From contig JADNRZ010000001.1 in NCBI GenBank assembly GCA_015501605.1, positions 186,001 through 250,000 of the forward strand: 64,000 bases of DNA, in the 5' to 3' direction. This document shows positions 1-11,995 of this stretch, in pieces (position 1 is the stretch's first letter; each line of letters starts with the position of its first letter). The notes under the pieces are model-generated. The model was not told where the DNA came from, did not search any database, and saw only the letters and a program-made list of their open reading frames with translations. The stretch is from Panaeolus papilionaceus (Eukaryota; Basidiomycota; Agaricomycetes; Agaricales). Both the position numbers and the translations under genes were made by a program.

Positions 1-3000
1 CTGGCACTTTTCTAAGAGCACAGCGGCTGAATGGGCGATGTCAGCTCGCTTCTGGATCAGACCCTCGTCGTCTTCCATGTAGTCTCCACCGACTCCATAC
101 AGAGCTGGCGACTTGAGCATACGGACATAACTATATATTGAGGTTATTACCGCTGACGAATTGAAGTAAAAAGAACGCACAGATAAGTATATCCTAGCCA
201 CTGAACAGCCTCATCACGATTCCTAACGGTTCCAGCTACGATCTCCGCATTGAGGTTATCCGCAAGCTTAGACACGAACTGTGACTCGATAGGGAGTTGC
301 TGATTGAGCAAACTGATGTAGTACTGCAATTCGGAGTGGTTGGTGATGATGATACCCTCACCGTAGGTGTCGAATTGCGGACGTCCAGCACGACCCAGCA
401 TCTGGAGCATGTCTTGGGAAGACAGCTCGACCCAGCGACCTTTCTCAGGGTTGTAGATCTGGGTACCCTTGATGATGACAGTATGGGCAGGCAAGTTGAC
501 TCCCCATGCCAAGGTAGCCGTACAGACGAGGACTTGCACTGAACCATCTGCGAATAACTCCTCAACAAGACCACGGTCCTCCCTTGACATACCGGCGTGA
601 TGGATAGCAAATCCAAAGGGAAGCAAATCCCTGAGATTGTTGTCCTTCACGTTGTTAGCTTCCTCGGTAAGAATCTCACGGACCGCACCGTCAGGCTTGA
701 CGAATTGAGTGATGGTCTCCTTTTCAATCGCCATGTCACGCAGGAATTTCGCAGTTTTGGCGGTTTCCTTCCTTGAGTGGACGAAGACAAGCGTTTGGTT
801 CTTGCCAGACTGCTCTAGCACCTTCTCATAGCAAACTTCGTTCATGACTTGGTATCGCTTGATAGCCTTCTTCTCTGTAATGCCGATGAATTGTTGTTGG
901 AGACCACAAGGACGGTATGAAGCGTCGAAGTAGAAAAGACCCTTCTTCTCATCCACGCGAAGGAAGGTGGCGACGTCCTCGAAGTTGGGCAAGGTGGCTG
1001 AAAGACCGACGAGACGGACATACTCCGAGGTCTGTTCCATGCGACGGATAGTCCTGGCGACGACACTCTCTAGAACAGGACCACGTTCGTCGTGAAGAAG
1101 ATGGATTTCGTCGATGATGATGAGGCGGACGAGGTTGGTGTAACTGGTATCTGTCTGCTTGCGGGTGATAACATCCCACTTCTCTGGGGTAGTTACGATG
1201 ATCTGGGCGTCGTGGATTTGCTGCTTGGTCATTTGAGAATCTCCGGTAAGTTCGCCGACTGTGATACCATAAGGCTTGAGGCGCTGGGTGAAGTTTCCAA
1301 CCATCTCCTGTACAAGCGCTTTCATTGGGGCAATGTAGACGATTTTAAAGGCGTCCAGGTCGAATTGGCCGGTAGCTTCATCGCGGTGCTTGCCCAACTC
1401 GTTAAGGATGGTCAACATAGCGACGTTGGTCTAGAATAAATGAAATTTAGCTATGTGCAAAACGGTGAATTAATAACGCACTTTTCCAGCACCAGTGGGA
1501 GCACAAAGAAGAATGGGTTCATCGGTACCGAATGCGATAGGGAAAAGCTTGCTCTGGACGCGATTGAGGCGGGGAACTGTGAAAGCCTCCCGTGCCCAAG
1601 GAGGGAGAGTTGAAATCTCGACAAGCTCGCCCTCAGCAACAGGCTTGGACTTGGGTGCAGGCACATGAATCTCCTCGTAACCCTTCTTCGCGCGTCGGAA
1701 TGAACCGTCAGGAAGCTTAACCTTCTTGTTGGACATGAGGTGTCCACCTTGGGAGAAAGCCATGCTCTCAAGGTCAACGGTGCGCTTGGGCTGCACTGTG
1801 GATCCAGGTGCGAGGGTGGCAGTTTTGGGTACGACTGCTGGTTTCGCCTCGTCCACATCCATCGCATCTGATTTGGCAGCTTTAGTCTGTCTATCTCCAG
1901 CCAGCTCGCGAAGAATCCATCCCAGGCCTTTCTCGCGCATTGCAACCTCCACGTTCACCCTCTCATCGGTATCACTACGCATCAGCTTCGTGCACCAGAC
2001 AATGACCTCGCGATTTTTGAGGAACTTTGAAGTGATGTGGAAGCTTTGGTAGTCGAAAAGTTCCATAAGCTGATTTTCGCAGTCACGGGCGCTTGACTCA
2101 GAGCCAAGAATACTGAGAACAGAGGTAGCTTTGTCGGCAGCTGTTACAGGGTCAGGATAGACTTCTGATATCTGACGTTGTACCCAGAAACCATCGATGG
2201 AATGCGGTGAAACGACGTCCTTGTCGGCCTTGACATTTGTGCCCTTAGAAGACTCCCCACCAATGACGAGGTCCTCTTCCTGGTCTTCTCCGTCTATAGG
2301 CATACCCTCCCCGGCCCCTTCTTCCCTCTCCTCTTCTTCGTCTGAATCCTCGCGAATTTCATAACCTTCATCGTCCTCCTCCTCCTGTTCCTCCTCGTCG
2401 AAAACGACAGCAACACCACCCTCCTCGTCAATCTCGCCCTCCTTTGCTTCACGATCTGGGTCGGCCATTTCCTCGTCCTCTGCATTGTAGTCTGTAATCT
2501 TTTTCGAAAGGTTGACCAGCTGTGAGAATTGCTCGCTGGAGACAGGGCCGACGATTTCTTCAACTTCCTTCTTCTTGTCGAAGTCCTTCATGCCTTCATT
2601 TTTGAGGGTTTCCAATACGGCGTCGGCAGCACTACGAACAATGTCCTGTGCTTGGTCTCCAAGAGCAGTGTGCACTGCTGAGACGATGAGCTGGTAAACT
2701 TCGCGTGTTTCGGCCGTCCGGGGTCGATAAGTTAGTCCTTCCACATCTTGCGTCGCCTCGATGATATCTGCATAGCCAAACCCTCCTAGCTCCGCCTTTC
2801 TCTTAGCTGCCTGCTTTTCTGAAGGATCCACGTTCTCCGCAGCCTTTTTCTTCTTCTTCTCCAAGTCTTTGGGAGCTTGACGCTTGACGCGCGAACCCAT
2901 TTCTCTTGGGTCGATGCGACCAGCGAGCGATGTTGGGGCACCATCTGGCTCTTTGTCGCGGCGTGGTAGCGCCGACTTATCGGCCATAAGCACTAGGGAG

Positions 3001-3056
3001 GATATGGCCCCATAATTGTATCCTGAGAGATCTGGTCGTCCAGTTCGTCCAGACAT
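1..3056 (-). CDS. BRR2: Pre-mRNA-splicing helicase Brr2 (U5 snRNP), N-terminal half, cut by window start
   Basis: Ski2-like DExH helicase that unwinds U4/U6 during spliceosome activation. The ATG is at 3056-3054 (minus). Coding parts are 3056-1482, 1430-181 and 130-1, separated by 51-nt and 50-nt GT-AG introns; the C-terminal half lies outside the window. The N-terminal 500 residues show the Brr2-specific layout: an acidic linker (poly-Glu/Asp around residues 220-260), the FWVQRQ-like segment, and [15 protein letters not shown] just before the helicase core. The helicase core shows APTGAGK (Walker A, about residue 520, interrupted by intron 1), the DEIH box near residues 632-635, SATLPN, HHAGM and [12 protein letters not shown]. 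The exon-3 segment reads [14 protein letters not shown], as in Brr2 rather than in the cytoplasmic relatives Slh1/ASCC3. It is transcribed away from the EZH2-like gene at 3602. Identity is secure; only completeness outside the window is unknown. Confidence 0.95.
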
Positions 3057-3601
3057 AGTTGGTCGTTGTGGTCGACGATGCGTAAGGGTTTACAACTTTG
3101 AACTGCCCAGAATTTTCTAAATTATTAATTACCTAATTTACATGTTTAGTCACCCAGCCAGCATCGAGTCATTCTTAGGTGCAGTCCAGATATAGTTTGG
3201 CGCATTCTTTTAATCTGAGAGCCACATAATTTATTTCTCATTTAAAAGGGTGTATTCAATTTACAGGGCGAGTGGGACATGGCCCTCGTCAACGACAAAA
3301 ATAAGTACCCTTAGCACAATGTCACGCAGTAACAAATGTGTGACAAGTGACAAGCGCGTCAACTCGAGCGCGTCGAGCCCTTCAACCCTTGTTGACCTCC
3401 CTCTACGTCGTTTTGGTTTCTTTGACGCCTGACTTGATTCAATAACTGACACAGGCTCTGAAAGGCTCTCTACTTGTGACTAGGAGAATAACGCGTCTTT
3501 CTGCTTCATTTGTCGCTTCTCATCTGGGGAAATCTAGCATCTTGACCAAATCAATTGAACTTACCAGATTTCCGTTATACGAATATCTGACCAATGTTCC
3601 A
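3057..3601. promoter_or_regulatory. Divergent intergenic region between BRR2 and EZH2-like gene
   Basis: About 545 nt lie between the BRR2 start codon (minus) and the chosen EZH2-like start codon (plus), so both genes probably use promoters here. An AT-rich patch (aattattaattacctaatt, 3120-3139) lies nearest BRR2. The frame of the EZH2-like first exon stays open upstream of 3602 to about 3476 but has no ATG there, so a further upstream exon or start cannot be excluded. No convincing TATA box was identified. Confidence 0.45.
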
Positions 3602-6379
3602 ATGGACTTGGAGACATCGATAACACTCGATGCAGATTTTAATCTCCAAATAGATATCAAGGACACTACAAACTTGATTTTCTCTGTTTACGACTCTGTA
3701 GTGGATGAATACTCCTCTTGGAGCACAACGAACACCCGTTTTCAACTCACGTCTTTGTCTCGTTCCAATGAACATACACACAGAAAAATACCGGAAGTTT
3801 TATCTCACCAACACAACGTGGCTCAGCAAGGAGGTTTTTCATCTGAAGACCCTTTTGTCTTCGACTTTGTGGACCTCAATCCCGATTCGGGATCGATTAA
3901 CACCTACACCTTCAAATCTACAATAGTAGAAGCACCCGAGGTTATGCAGCATGCAGGATACGACATATGTACCCCTAGCTTCAAGAATTTAATGATTGGA
4001 GACGACCCAGATAATCTATCTTTTCTTCCTTTCGCGGATGATCCCAACTACGACTACGACCATGAACTTTGGGAGTACAAATACCTCTCTTGGGACTGGT
4101 TCATACAACCTGCTGACCCCGACAGTAAGAATCAGTATTACTTTATGCTGTTCCATGCTCATTTCTTAACTCTTAGTCGAAGTAATCCTGATCGACACAA
4201 TGCGCCGCCTTCAAGGAGAAAACCGCCTAACACGAGAAGTTATTGACCAGAGCCAAGCGTTATCAATGACCACTGCAGCTATTGTCAATTGTAGCCATCG
4301 CCGGTATATTGTGCTCTCGGGTTTTATTACATTGTTAACAAACTCATTTCCTATTACTAGTGATCCCCCGAAATGGCGCGACTCTAGAGACCTCAAGCCG
4401 TTATCTAAATCAGATCCTGTGGAAAACCCTTCACCTATGCCGACTACAAAGTCACCAAGAGAAATGCTGGACTACTTTATTACTAACTTTTGCAATCATC
4501 TAAATTGCGTCACAGGATTCTGCTTTACTCATAGTGAGCGTTAGGTTTCTAATGCTTGTGCCTCAGTCACTTATAAAACCTTTGTAGCCTCTGACGCTCA
4601 TTTACCACTGCCTAATGCCCCTACTATTCCCCATTCAAAACTGAATGACCAACTATACCAAGCCTGTGGTGCGGAATGTGTCCTTAATCCACCCTCTGCG
4701 CTGGTAAGCCGCTTTCTCCATTTTGCATTGATGAGGCTGAATAAAATTATGAAGGCGTCAATATGGACGGATGAAGATTGTGAATTGCTCTCTATAATTT
4801 TAGAAACGTCGCCAGATGTACCGAGTTGCGACATTGCCCCCATACTCAAGAAGCCTTGCAGAGATGTTCTTCTTTTTCTTTTCAACTTGTGATCCAGAGC
4901 CGACATACAACGTTGTTCTAGGTCCACAAATACCGACAGCAATGCATGATTTCCAATGACCTGAGACGACCCATGCAATCCAAACTGCAGAAGAAAGCTG
5001 TTGGTACGCTTTGCAACCCACCTCGTTGTTAAATACTTCACGACTCGTGTATCATTTGCAGAGGATCCCACCCCACTATCCCTTCCTCTGTGTGTTTTTA
5101 TCACTCCTCAACTTCATCCTAAATTGACTTTATCAAACAACAGACATGAACCTTGCCAGCATGTAGGACCATGCAGCAAATTCGTAGATTGCTCATGCTA
5201 TCGCAACAAAACAAGATGCTGGAATACCTGTAGATGCAGCCAAAAATGTCCGCGTCATCTTCTCACCGTCGTTGCACGCTCTTGTGATATTGACCCATTT
5301 TCTTCTTTTACTTCCACTGAGACAGGTATTCGTCGCTGGCCGGGCTGCAAATGCGGTAAATCAGGGAAAGTCTGCGGAACCAAACATTGTTCGTGCTTCA
5401 AAGCACATATGGAATGCGACCCTGAGCTATGTACTTCATGTCAGGCAAAGTGAGTGGTTCAACTATGTTGCACCTCTGCATGTGCTGATGTTTTTCATTG
5501 CCATCAGAGGTACTGTAACCACTTTGCCGTTCGAACATTTTTTCCGACCATAGCCACATTTTCATTCATCCCAGATTTAGACTCTGATACCTGCCATAAT
5601 GTCGCTATCCAGCGGAACAAGTTCAAGGTACATTTCATATAATCTGACCCGACGTACTCTCATTTCCATCCAGGCAACCGATGTCAGACAGAGCAAATAT
5701 GGTCTTGGCCTCTTCGTGCTTGAGGATTGCTTGCCTCGTGAGCTAATATCAGGTCCGTACTGGACTCCTACACTCTTTTCTGCTCGGTATTCACTCCCTC
5801 ATAGAATACATTGGCGAGATTATATTTGAACCCACAGTCAGATCAAGACAGTGCGTGACACCCCTCTAAATTCTACCAACCAAGGAACAGCTATTTACGT
5901 GGGCTTTTGCTCCTCGTACCAGCCCACACACTGTCCATACAGGAAGATGCTACGTATTCGGCCTTGCAACTGGTACATGCCTCGACAGTGCTCTCGCAGG
6001 TAATGAATCAAGGTTTATCAACCACTCATCTACACCTAATTGTGAAAGTCGCCGTGCGTCCCTTGCTTTCCATCCGCTGTCATTTAAATTCTGAAATGTC
6101 GCCCCGGGCACTGTAGTCGTCCTCGTGAATGGCCAGCATCGCATAGGGATCTACGCAGCTCGATTCATCAAAGCTGGCGAAGAGTTATTCATTCATTACG
6201 GGTCAGAGTTCCCGATTGAGGGCTCATCCATGACTGATGCGCCAATTCCCGATCGGGAAAATCACTCTGGAGATAAAGACATGGATGTGAGAAATCCGAT
6301 TGTGGGTGATTGGATGGACATGGACTATGATCGTTTTTCAGATGATACATACAGACCTAGCAGTGTGGCTGGGGACTGA
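3602..6379 (+). CDS. EZH2: Enhancer of zeste / EZH2-type histone H3K27 methyltransferase (KMT6)
   Basis: Catalytic subunit of Polycomb repressive complex 2, expected to methylate H3 lysine 27 in the nucleus. My best model has 14 exons: 3602-4124, 4177-4303, 4361-4533, 4588-4865, 4922-5003, 5062-5089, 5144-5283, 5326-5449, 5510-5627, 5674-5752, 5805-5850, 5891-5898, 5943-6053, 6117-6379. It keeps frame throughout and gives 699 residues, close to the ~750 of EZH2. In order it has a SANT-like part (WTDEDCELLSIILE), the EZH2 segment NFCNHLNCVTGFCFTH, a cysteine-rich CXC region (about residues 405-490, e.g. CRCSQKCP, WPGCKCGKSGKVCGTKHC, CDPELC), and a SET domain (about 530-645) with KYGLGLF, EYIGEI, RFINHSSTPNC (Asn about 602), LVNGQHRIGIYA and GEELFIHYG. 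Odd points: an 8-nt microexon (5891-5898) and a GTTCTT donor at 4866 are needed to keep frame; the intron at 5090-5143 is in frame either way. The start is the first in-frame ATG. Confidence 0.9.
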
Positions 6380-6689
6380 GTGGTCTCTTAATCGACCGTT
6401 AGGTTTATACTTTTGTCCCAAATATAATCATCTAGCGTCGAGTTACCGATGCACTTTGAATTGTTTCGGGATACACGCATTGTGCTGAACTGTCATCTCA
6501 CATTCAATGCCATCTCTCAATCGTTACGTTTGCTTTACATAACTTGTCTTAAACAATCCCTCACTCGCCGAAATGGCTTCCCACCCAGCCGTCATGTCAA
6601 CACTCCCAAAGGCGATGCGGGATGCAGAACCCCTGATTCATCTTTCTCAAAAATTGACCCTCAACACCGTCTGAATACGCAACGAGTCC
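6380..6689. other. Intergenic gap, nothing recognised
   Basis: This 310-nt gap lies between the EZH2-like stop codon and the start of the DUF6535 gene. It must hold the 3' end of one transcript and the promoter of the next, both on the plus strand. No conserved coding sequence, repeat or structured RNA was seen. Confidence 0.4.
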
Positions 6690-8716
6690 ATGTCTACCAC
6701 TAGCACAAATCCCAAAGTTTGGCTGAAAGACAAGCCCTGGGGTGTTGGGACTCCATACCACTACGCACCGGAGGCAGACAACGACCCCTGGTCCAAATGT
6801 TCAACACTTGTCAAGGAGTTCGATTCGCAGATGTGTGCGTCTTGGAAAGATGAAGTCTCCAACCTGTTGATAGTGGTACGTCAGATCTGCGGATAATTCG
6901 AGCCTTATTTCAGATGTAAATACGACCAGGCTGGTTTGTTCTCCGCAGTATCGACTGCTTTTGCTGTGGAAACAGGAAATCTGCTGAAAGAAGAACCAGA
7001 AACAACATCGGCCCTTGTTTTGTTGCGGATCAGTGCTCAACTAGATGCAATGTCAAATTCAAATGCCTCAAGCAGCTTGCCGCCAACCACCCTCGAGCCC
7101 TTTTCTATCCCCAGCCAAGCAGTTCGAATCAATGCCTTGATTTTTATTAGCATTGTATTGAACCTAATGGCCGCCTCTGTTGGTATCCTATGCCTGCAGT
7201 GGATTCGAGAGTTCCAGCACTCAATCAGCAACGCCTCTCACGACGACTCCCTTGCTCAACGGCAGTTGAAATATCGAGGACTCTTAACGTGGAAGGTCCC
7301 CCTTATCCTCTCTATTTTACCTGTCCTTATCCAAACCGCCCTCGTTTTGTTTTTGGTTGGCCTCGTCGATTTCCTTTCCTCCCTTTATCGCCCCATGGCA
7401 TACATGGTTGGCTCTATCGTCCTCGTTATTCTCGTCTTCCTATTTCTTACCACCGCGTTGCCCTCCATATGTCATATCTATGGTGCTGCAACGGGTGCTG
7501 CGTGTCCTTGTCCATATAAATCACCGCAGGCATGGGTATTTCAGAAGGCTATTTGCTTTCCTCTTCGCATCGTTGTATGGATCATACAATACACACCAAA
7601 CACGAACAGCCGCTCCGTAGTCAAAAAGGCGCTCGCTGCTAGGCTTGCTCAGCTGATAGAAGCGGATAGTTGGATGAGCCTTGATAACCTATTGCGTAAA
7701 TTCCGCACAAATGCGCTTGGTATTCCGGTCCATTCAAGGATACCGCCTGTGTCCATATCACTAGCCTGGATTGCACGAACTTTCGCAGATAGTATACACG
7801 CTGTCGAAGCTGTTTACAACTGCCTACTACAGCAAAAAACGTCGACTATATGGCATGTCAACGCACAGCTTTCTGGAAGGATGGAGCCAGAAGCGATTCA
7901 AGCAAAGGACGACAACGGATCTAAAGGTCAAAGGGCTGCCGAACTAGCTTTATTGACCTTCCTCCAGGAATTCGATGGCAACACTTTCATGAGACAATCA
8001 TCCACTCTATCCCAACACCGTCTAGAGCTTTACATCCGCGCGATGAATGACGATGATAACACTTCTCTATTTCGTTCCCCTCGCCCTCAGCTTGATTCTA
8101 TCCCAGGAATCCCTGTACATTCTATCAGCAGTATGGAGATGAATCATGGTGAGTAAACCACCTTATCATGGTTCTTGGGGTGATTCCTCTCTTTAGCTCA
8201 CAGAATGAATTATCGACAGACGTTCAATACCAGCTCTTATATCGCCTTCTTCGGCTTCAAGAATCGGGTTCAACCTTAACATCTACCCAATGGCACCTTC
8301 TTTGGGCTGTCATTTATCGTCAGCTTGAAAGCAGCTCGCTCGCGTCCCCAGCCATCGAGTCCTTGTGGGATGACATATACAGCACAATGGAGATGTGGAT
8401 GTCAAATAAACTCGCCGAAAATCATCACTCTCAAAGGAGACGCTTTTATGATTGGGGAAGCGGCTTTTACCTGCAAATGGTTTCCCGACTCGTCATCTCC
8501 CGACTCACTGGATCACTTGCATATACGACATGGGCTACTGGTTCAGCAATGTTAAAGCAAAAGAACCTCATTCGCTGCTTGGAGTTGTGGCAGCTGGATC
8601 CCGATTTTGCTTCTTACACGTCAGTATGCTACGACCCATACTTTTGGAACAAATTCGTCGATATGTTTAACCTCGAACAACGACTCAGAGTAGAACAACC
8701 CCCTTCAAATTATTAG
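6690..8716 (+). CDS. DUF6535 domain multi-pass membrane protein
   Basis: Member of the Agaricomycete-expanded DUF6535 family of unknown function. Exons 6690-6875, 6930-8152 and 8197-8716 give 642 residues; the first two join in phase to read SNLLIVAGLFSAVSTAF, the family hallmark. Domain signs are DPWSKCSTLVKEFDSQMC at the N-terminus, then four predicted membrane segments: the AGLFSAVSTAFAVE helix (about residue 63), RINALIFISIVLNLMAA, VPLILSILPVLIQTALVLFL and SIVLVILVFLFLTTALP. QWIREFQ sits just after the second helix, as in relatives. The C-terminal ~350 residues look soluble and helical, with no recognised domain. The second intron is taken as 8153-8196 with a GTAAAC donor, because the stronger-looking GTGAGT two bases upstream breaks frame. 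The next genes downstream are minus-strand GTPase-like sequences. The family is confidently recognised; its role is unknown. Confidence 0.8.
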
Positions 8717-8863
8717 TGATACGTCGTATCTCGCTGTAGATATATATAGCACGTAACCAGGTGTATACGAAAAGAAAAGCAAAATCGATGGTTATATCAT
8801 ATATGTACGTTCATTGCCAAGCGTAAGGGCGAGTTCAAGTTGAGTAGCCTTAATCGAGAGCTG

Positions 8864-9500
8864 TCAGTGTGTCATGAGGGACCATCGATCAGTCACGATG
8901 GTGTTCAAGGATCGAAAAGGCTGCTGACCATAGGGAAGAATTTTCGGTGGACTTGATTTCTTTGCGGTCCTTTCTGAGCTTGTGTTCGAAGACCAGCATT
9001 TTCTGTAACTGAGCATTCTGGCCGGCTGGCGATCCAGGGGTGGGCTATTGCCATGCTTCTTTGTCACGTATCCAAGTTTCTCCAAGCTTTGTTGTAGTTC
9101 CTGCTTTCCGGCAGCGGTGTCTACAAGAGAAAAAATCAAAGATGGAGATCGACTAACTCTCTCTGTAAATTGAGGACATGGCTACGGAGTAAGCATCGCA
9201 AGTGATTGATAATGAGCCAAGCCGCTGTGCTTGCTTCATCGAGGCTGGTGCCACAGGGATGTGTAAACCTCGTGACACGGCACCTTGTTCTATCCAATGA
9301 CCCCAGCGTCATTCTTTGTATTCATTCTCCCTGACGGCCGCGTTGTCGACGAGTCTCCGTGACTTTGTGAATGTGAAACTAACGCGCTGTAAGGCGTCGC
9401 CGCCGCATACGCTCTCGAAAATCTCCAGATTGCTTCGATCGTGATCAGTGAAACGATCCGAGGACAGCGGAAACAAAATAAATCCCAACATCGAACAGGA
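8864..9500 (-). pseudogene. Decayed C-terminal part of a P-loop GTPase-like (G-domain) protein
   Basis: Reading the minus strand gives pieces of the Agaricomycete G-domain family in more than one frame. In order they are: the part around DRFTDHDRSNLEIFESVCGG followed by DALQRVSF (about 9491-9400), which corresponds to the family's region after the G domain; a stop codon near 9309; then HWIEQGA, CGTSLDEASTAAWLIINHL and LQREL in other frames (9290-9150); and finally DTAAGKQELQQSLEKLGY (9125-9070). The last part normally follows directly after the VDLHL segment but is reached here only by a frame change. The stop and frame changes, and the absence of a P-loop exon, argue for a pseudogene rather than missed introns. 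It lies just downstream of the intact relative at 9635-10512 and could in part be that gene's former tail. Confidence 0.55.
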
Positions 9501-9634
9501 AGAATTGAAGCCAAAAAGGCGGATTTACATCATGATTTTGAGAAGCATCTATGACATATGCGTAGGGTAAAAAGAGAATGATCAGAAACGATAAATGGTC
9601 ACTCAGTGGTGCTGTGTTGATTAGCATGCCCAAT

Positions 9635-10512
9635 TTACCCAGGAATGTAACGCCACATGCGCATTTTGGCTTCGAAAAGCAACCATTTCCAACCTGGTGG
9701 AGGCGTTGACCCAGGCAATATGTCCGCGACAGTATCCTTCTCCAAGGACCCAATCGTGGTGAGCTTGACCACTTTTGCCCCATCATCTAGCAGTGACTGC
9801 CAATGCTTTTGCTCCAGAGTCGTTTGACGGAGCTCCCCACTGGCATCTGCTGCTACTTTGTGCCACTTTGTCGTAATCAGCACCAACCTATGTGGTATAC
9901 CCTTCCGCACACATGGTGCAAACAGATCTCGAAGCTGTATAAACTTGAATGTGCCTTTGTCCTGGGATATATCATGAACATAAATAAACCCCATGAATGC
10001 AATGCTCCTCTTTACGCTAAATGTGACATCAGAAAATTAAATCAAATGGAATTGAGTCGACGAGTCACTGACGCTGTATCAATCCAAACCAGTAAATCGC
10101 GGAATAGGACGTAGTTGAAAGAACCATCCACGGCAGGAGTGTCAATCAGGAAGAGCCGATGCTTTTTGGTCCATGCCGTAGGCTGAATCCAGCGGTAGTC
10201 AATTTCTGTGGTGTCAGGCTCTAGATCATCTGCAGAGGTTTCTTTCATAGGCAAGTCCGTTAATTGATGTATGAACTATGAGGATGATATGTAGGGAGAG
10301 TTATGCATCGTACGAAAATAACAAGAACGCGTACCGTGGTTTTTCCTGCTCCAGGACTGCCCAAGACTCTAAGCACCTGTCAGTATCTGGACAAAAAGGA
10401 CATCACAAAACCCTCACATTACAACGAAGTCTTTATAAGTGACTTCCTTCCCAAATTTCTTCCTAGATGTAGAGGCAGGGGAGGACACCACTGGGTCGAC
10501 ACCGTCCGACAT
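9635..10512 (-). CDS. P-loop GTPase-like (G-domain) protein
   Basis: Predicted nucleotide-binding protein of an Agaricomycete-expanded P-loop family; its biological role is not known. Exons (minus) are 10512-10418, 10368-10335, 10275-10073 and 10016-9635, giving 237 residues. The Walker A motif LGSPGAGKTT (K about 41) sits in a 34-nt second exon. It is followed by FIHQL, LFLIDTPA (switch-II-like Asp about 88), a hydrophobic FMGFIYVHDIS strand, VLITTKWHKV in the place of the NKxD base-recognition motif, and LEKDTVADILPG near the C-terminus. No membrane segment or signal peptide is seen. The intron positions and phases match those of the paralogue at 26739-27763 exactly, so the pair comes from gene duplication, not retroposition. 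The ATG is the only in-frame start before the P-loop exon. Short relics of relatives lie on both sides (8864-9500 and 11996-12319). Confidence 0.75.
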
Positions 10513-10984
10513 GGCAAGAGAGGCAATGGGAAGAAAAAAGGAAGGACAATGAAGCAAACATTGCTGATTTCCTCGCAACCTTTAGAGGTTCGATGTCAAT
10601 TTCACTTCACACTCATTGTCATTCGGCCAACGTTGTTGGCACGTGGTTGTCGGGAGGTTGTGGTGAGTTATAAGCGACGGTAGCATCTAACTCCGCGAAT
10701 TCAAGGAAAGTACAAAGTAAGTAATTCGAATTGAAGTCGAAAGACCAACACTTACCTTTCGAAAAAGCCCCAGTAAACTTCGCTGAGAGAAGCTTACATG
10801 CGCCCCTCCCCTCGACCTGAGGTGGTTAGCGAAGTACGACAGAACAATGCATCAATTTTCTTGAGAGGTAGATTGTCGCGTTACGCTTTCTCGTCTTCTC
10901 GTCTTCCATGTCCAACGTCCCGAGCATATTCTGGACAATCTCTCGAACGCCATGATCCATTCCCGAATGACCATCATACCACTG

Positions 10985-11245
10985 CTAAGGTGCGCCTCCA
11001 GAATGTGACGCTGTAGCGGTTGCTGCGAGCTCTTTCTGCTGAATCGCAAGCTCCACCTGCAGAAGAATTGGCTTAAAGGTTGTTTTTCCCATGCATTCAA
11101 AGATAGGTTGCACAGAGCTAGGGAGATCGATGCAGGCCGCAATGGCACTGCTTCGACGAGAAATCTCCAATGGTAAGACTGAAGTTGTGCACCTTTGACA
11201 GGAATTCTCTCGGCTCATGCAGACTTCGACAAGATCGACCTCCAT
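10985..11245 (-). CDS. Possible small protein, unrecognised
   Basis: An 86-codon minus-strand frame with an ATG at 11245 and a stop at 10985. The product contains four cysteines in its first 50 residues (CMSRENSCQRC, AACIDLP, FECMG) and ends in an Ala/Thr-rich stretch with LLQVELAIQQKELAATA, likely helical. I do not recognise the family. An alternative overlapping frame starts at an ATG at 11312 and reads MAAVIHLRSMRMM, so a first exon there joined to this frame is possible, though I could not find a phase-consistent intron. It lies head-on to nothing obvious: the GTPase-like gene starts 470 nt downstream on the same strand. It may also be chance. Confidence 0.25.
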   Translation of the reverse strand: MEVDLVEVCMSRENSCQRCTTSVLPLEISRRSSAIAACIDLPSSVQPIFECMGKTTFKPILLQVELAIQQKELAATATASHSGGAP

Positions 11246-11995
11246 TACTTCCGAAAAGACTGAACCAGTTTGTCATCATACGCATGGAACGAAGGTGAAT
11301 TACCGCAGCCATGTTGTAAAGGGGAGCGGAAACCCCTAAACCTCTCCGTCATTTACCTTTGTTTGGTTTAGAGGACGTCGGCGCATGCTTGTGTGTGCAT
11401 GCGCTTAACCTTAGTAGCTTAGCCCATATTACCCTTATTGTACTCGTGATAATCCTTCCAATATATCATTTGGTCGTGCTTATTACCTGTATGATATGAG
11501 GATTAGGAGCTAGTAAGCCCCACAATTCTTACACATGTTGACCGATGAGGACGAGAAGAAGAGATCAGTGTAGGGTCTGGCGTTCTTTTAATGCGATTAC
11601 ACTTTGCCTCATTATCTAACCAGTCCCAATGTACATGCGTCATATACATACGTTGACATCAACTCTTGAATTTTTCGCTCTATCGACGCGTAATCGTAAT
11701 ACAAAGGTAGATCCCAATGCTTTTCCAAGGTCACATTGACATTTAGATTTTCCTTCACGCAAGTTGATTCTTATCTCTTTGGGATTGCTTTGGCATCCTT
11801 ATCTCAGTTCGTCGATCGAAATCCCAACTATGTTCAACTATTTCAGTGGTTTCGCACAATAGAGCGAGACAGCGTGCCTAATAATGGATTTACAGACATG
11901 GAGGGATATTTACATCGTAAATTAAGCAGCAATTATTGCGGGAAAATTAGACTGGCATCAACCACGAGGAGTTACTGGCTCCGAAGTACCCTTGA
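11246..11995. other. Intergenic, no gene recognised
   Basis: About 750 nt without a supported gene. A plus-strand open frame at 11736-11999 has no recognisable motif and runs antisense towards the GTPase-like relic, so I treat it as chance. No repeat array, RNA gene or mobile element was seen. Confidence 0.35.

Noticed and set aside
4598..5104. Long minus-strand open frame overlapping the EZH2-like gene
   Set aside because: It is antisense to the SANT-like and pre-CXC exons, which match the EZH2 family in order; the minus-strand frame has no recognisable motif.
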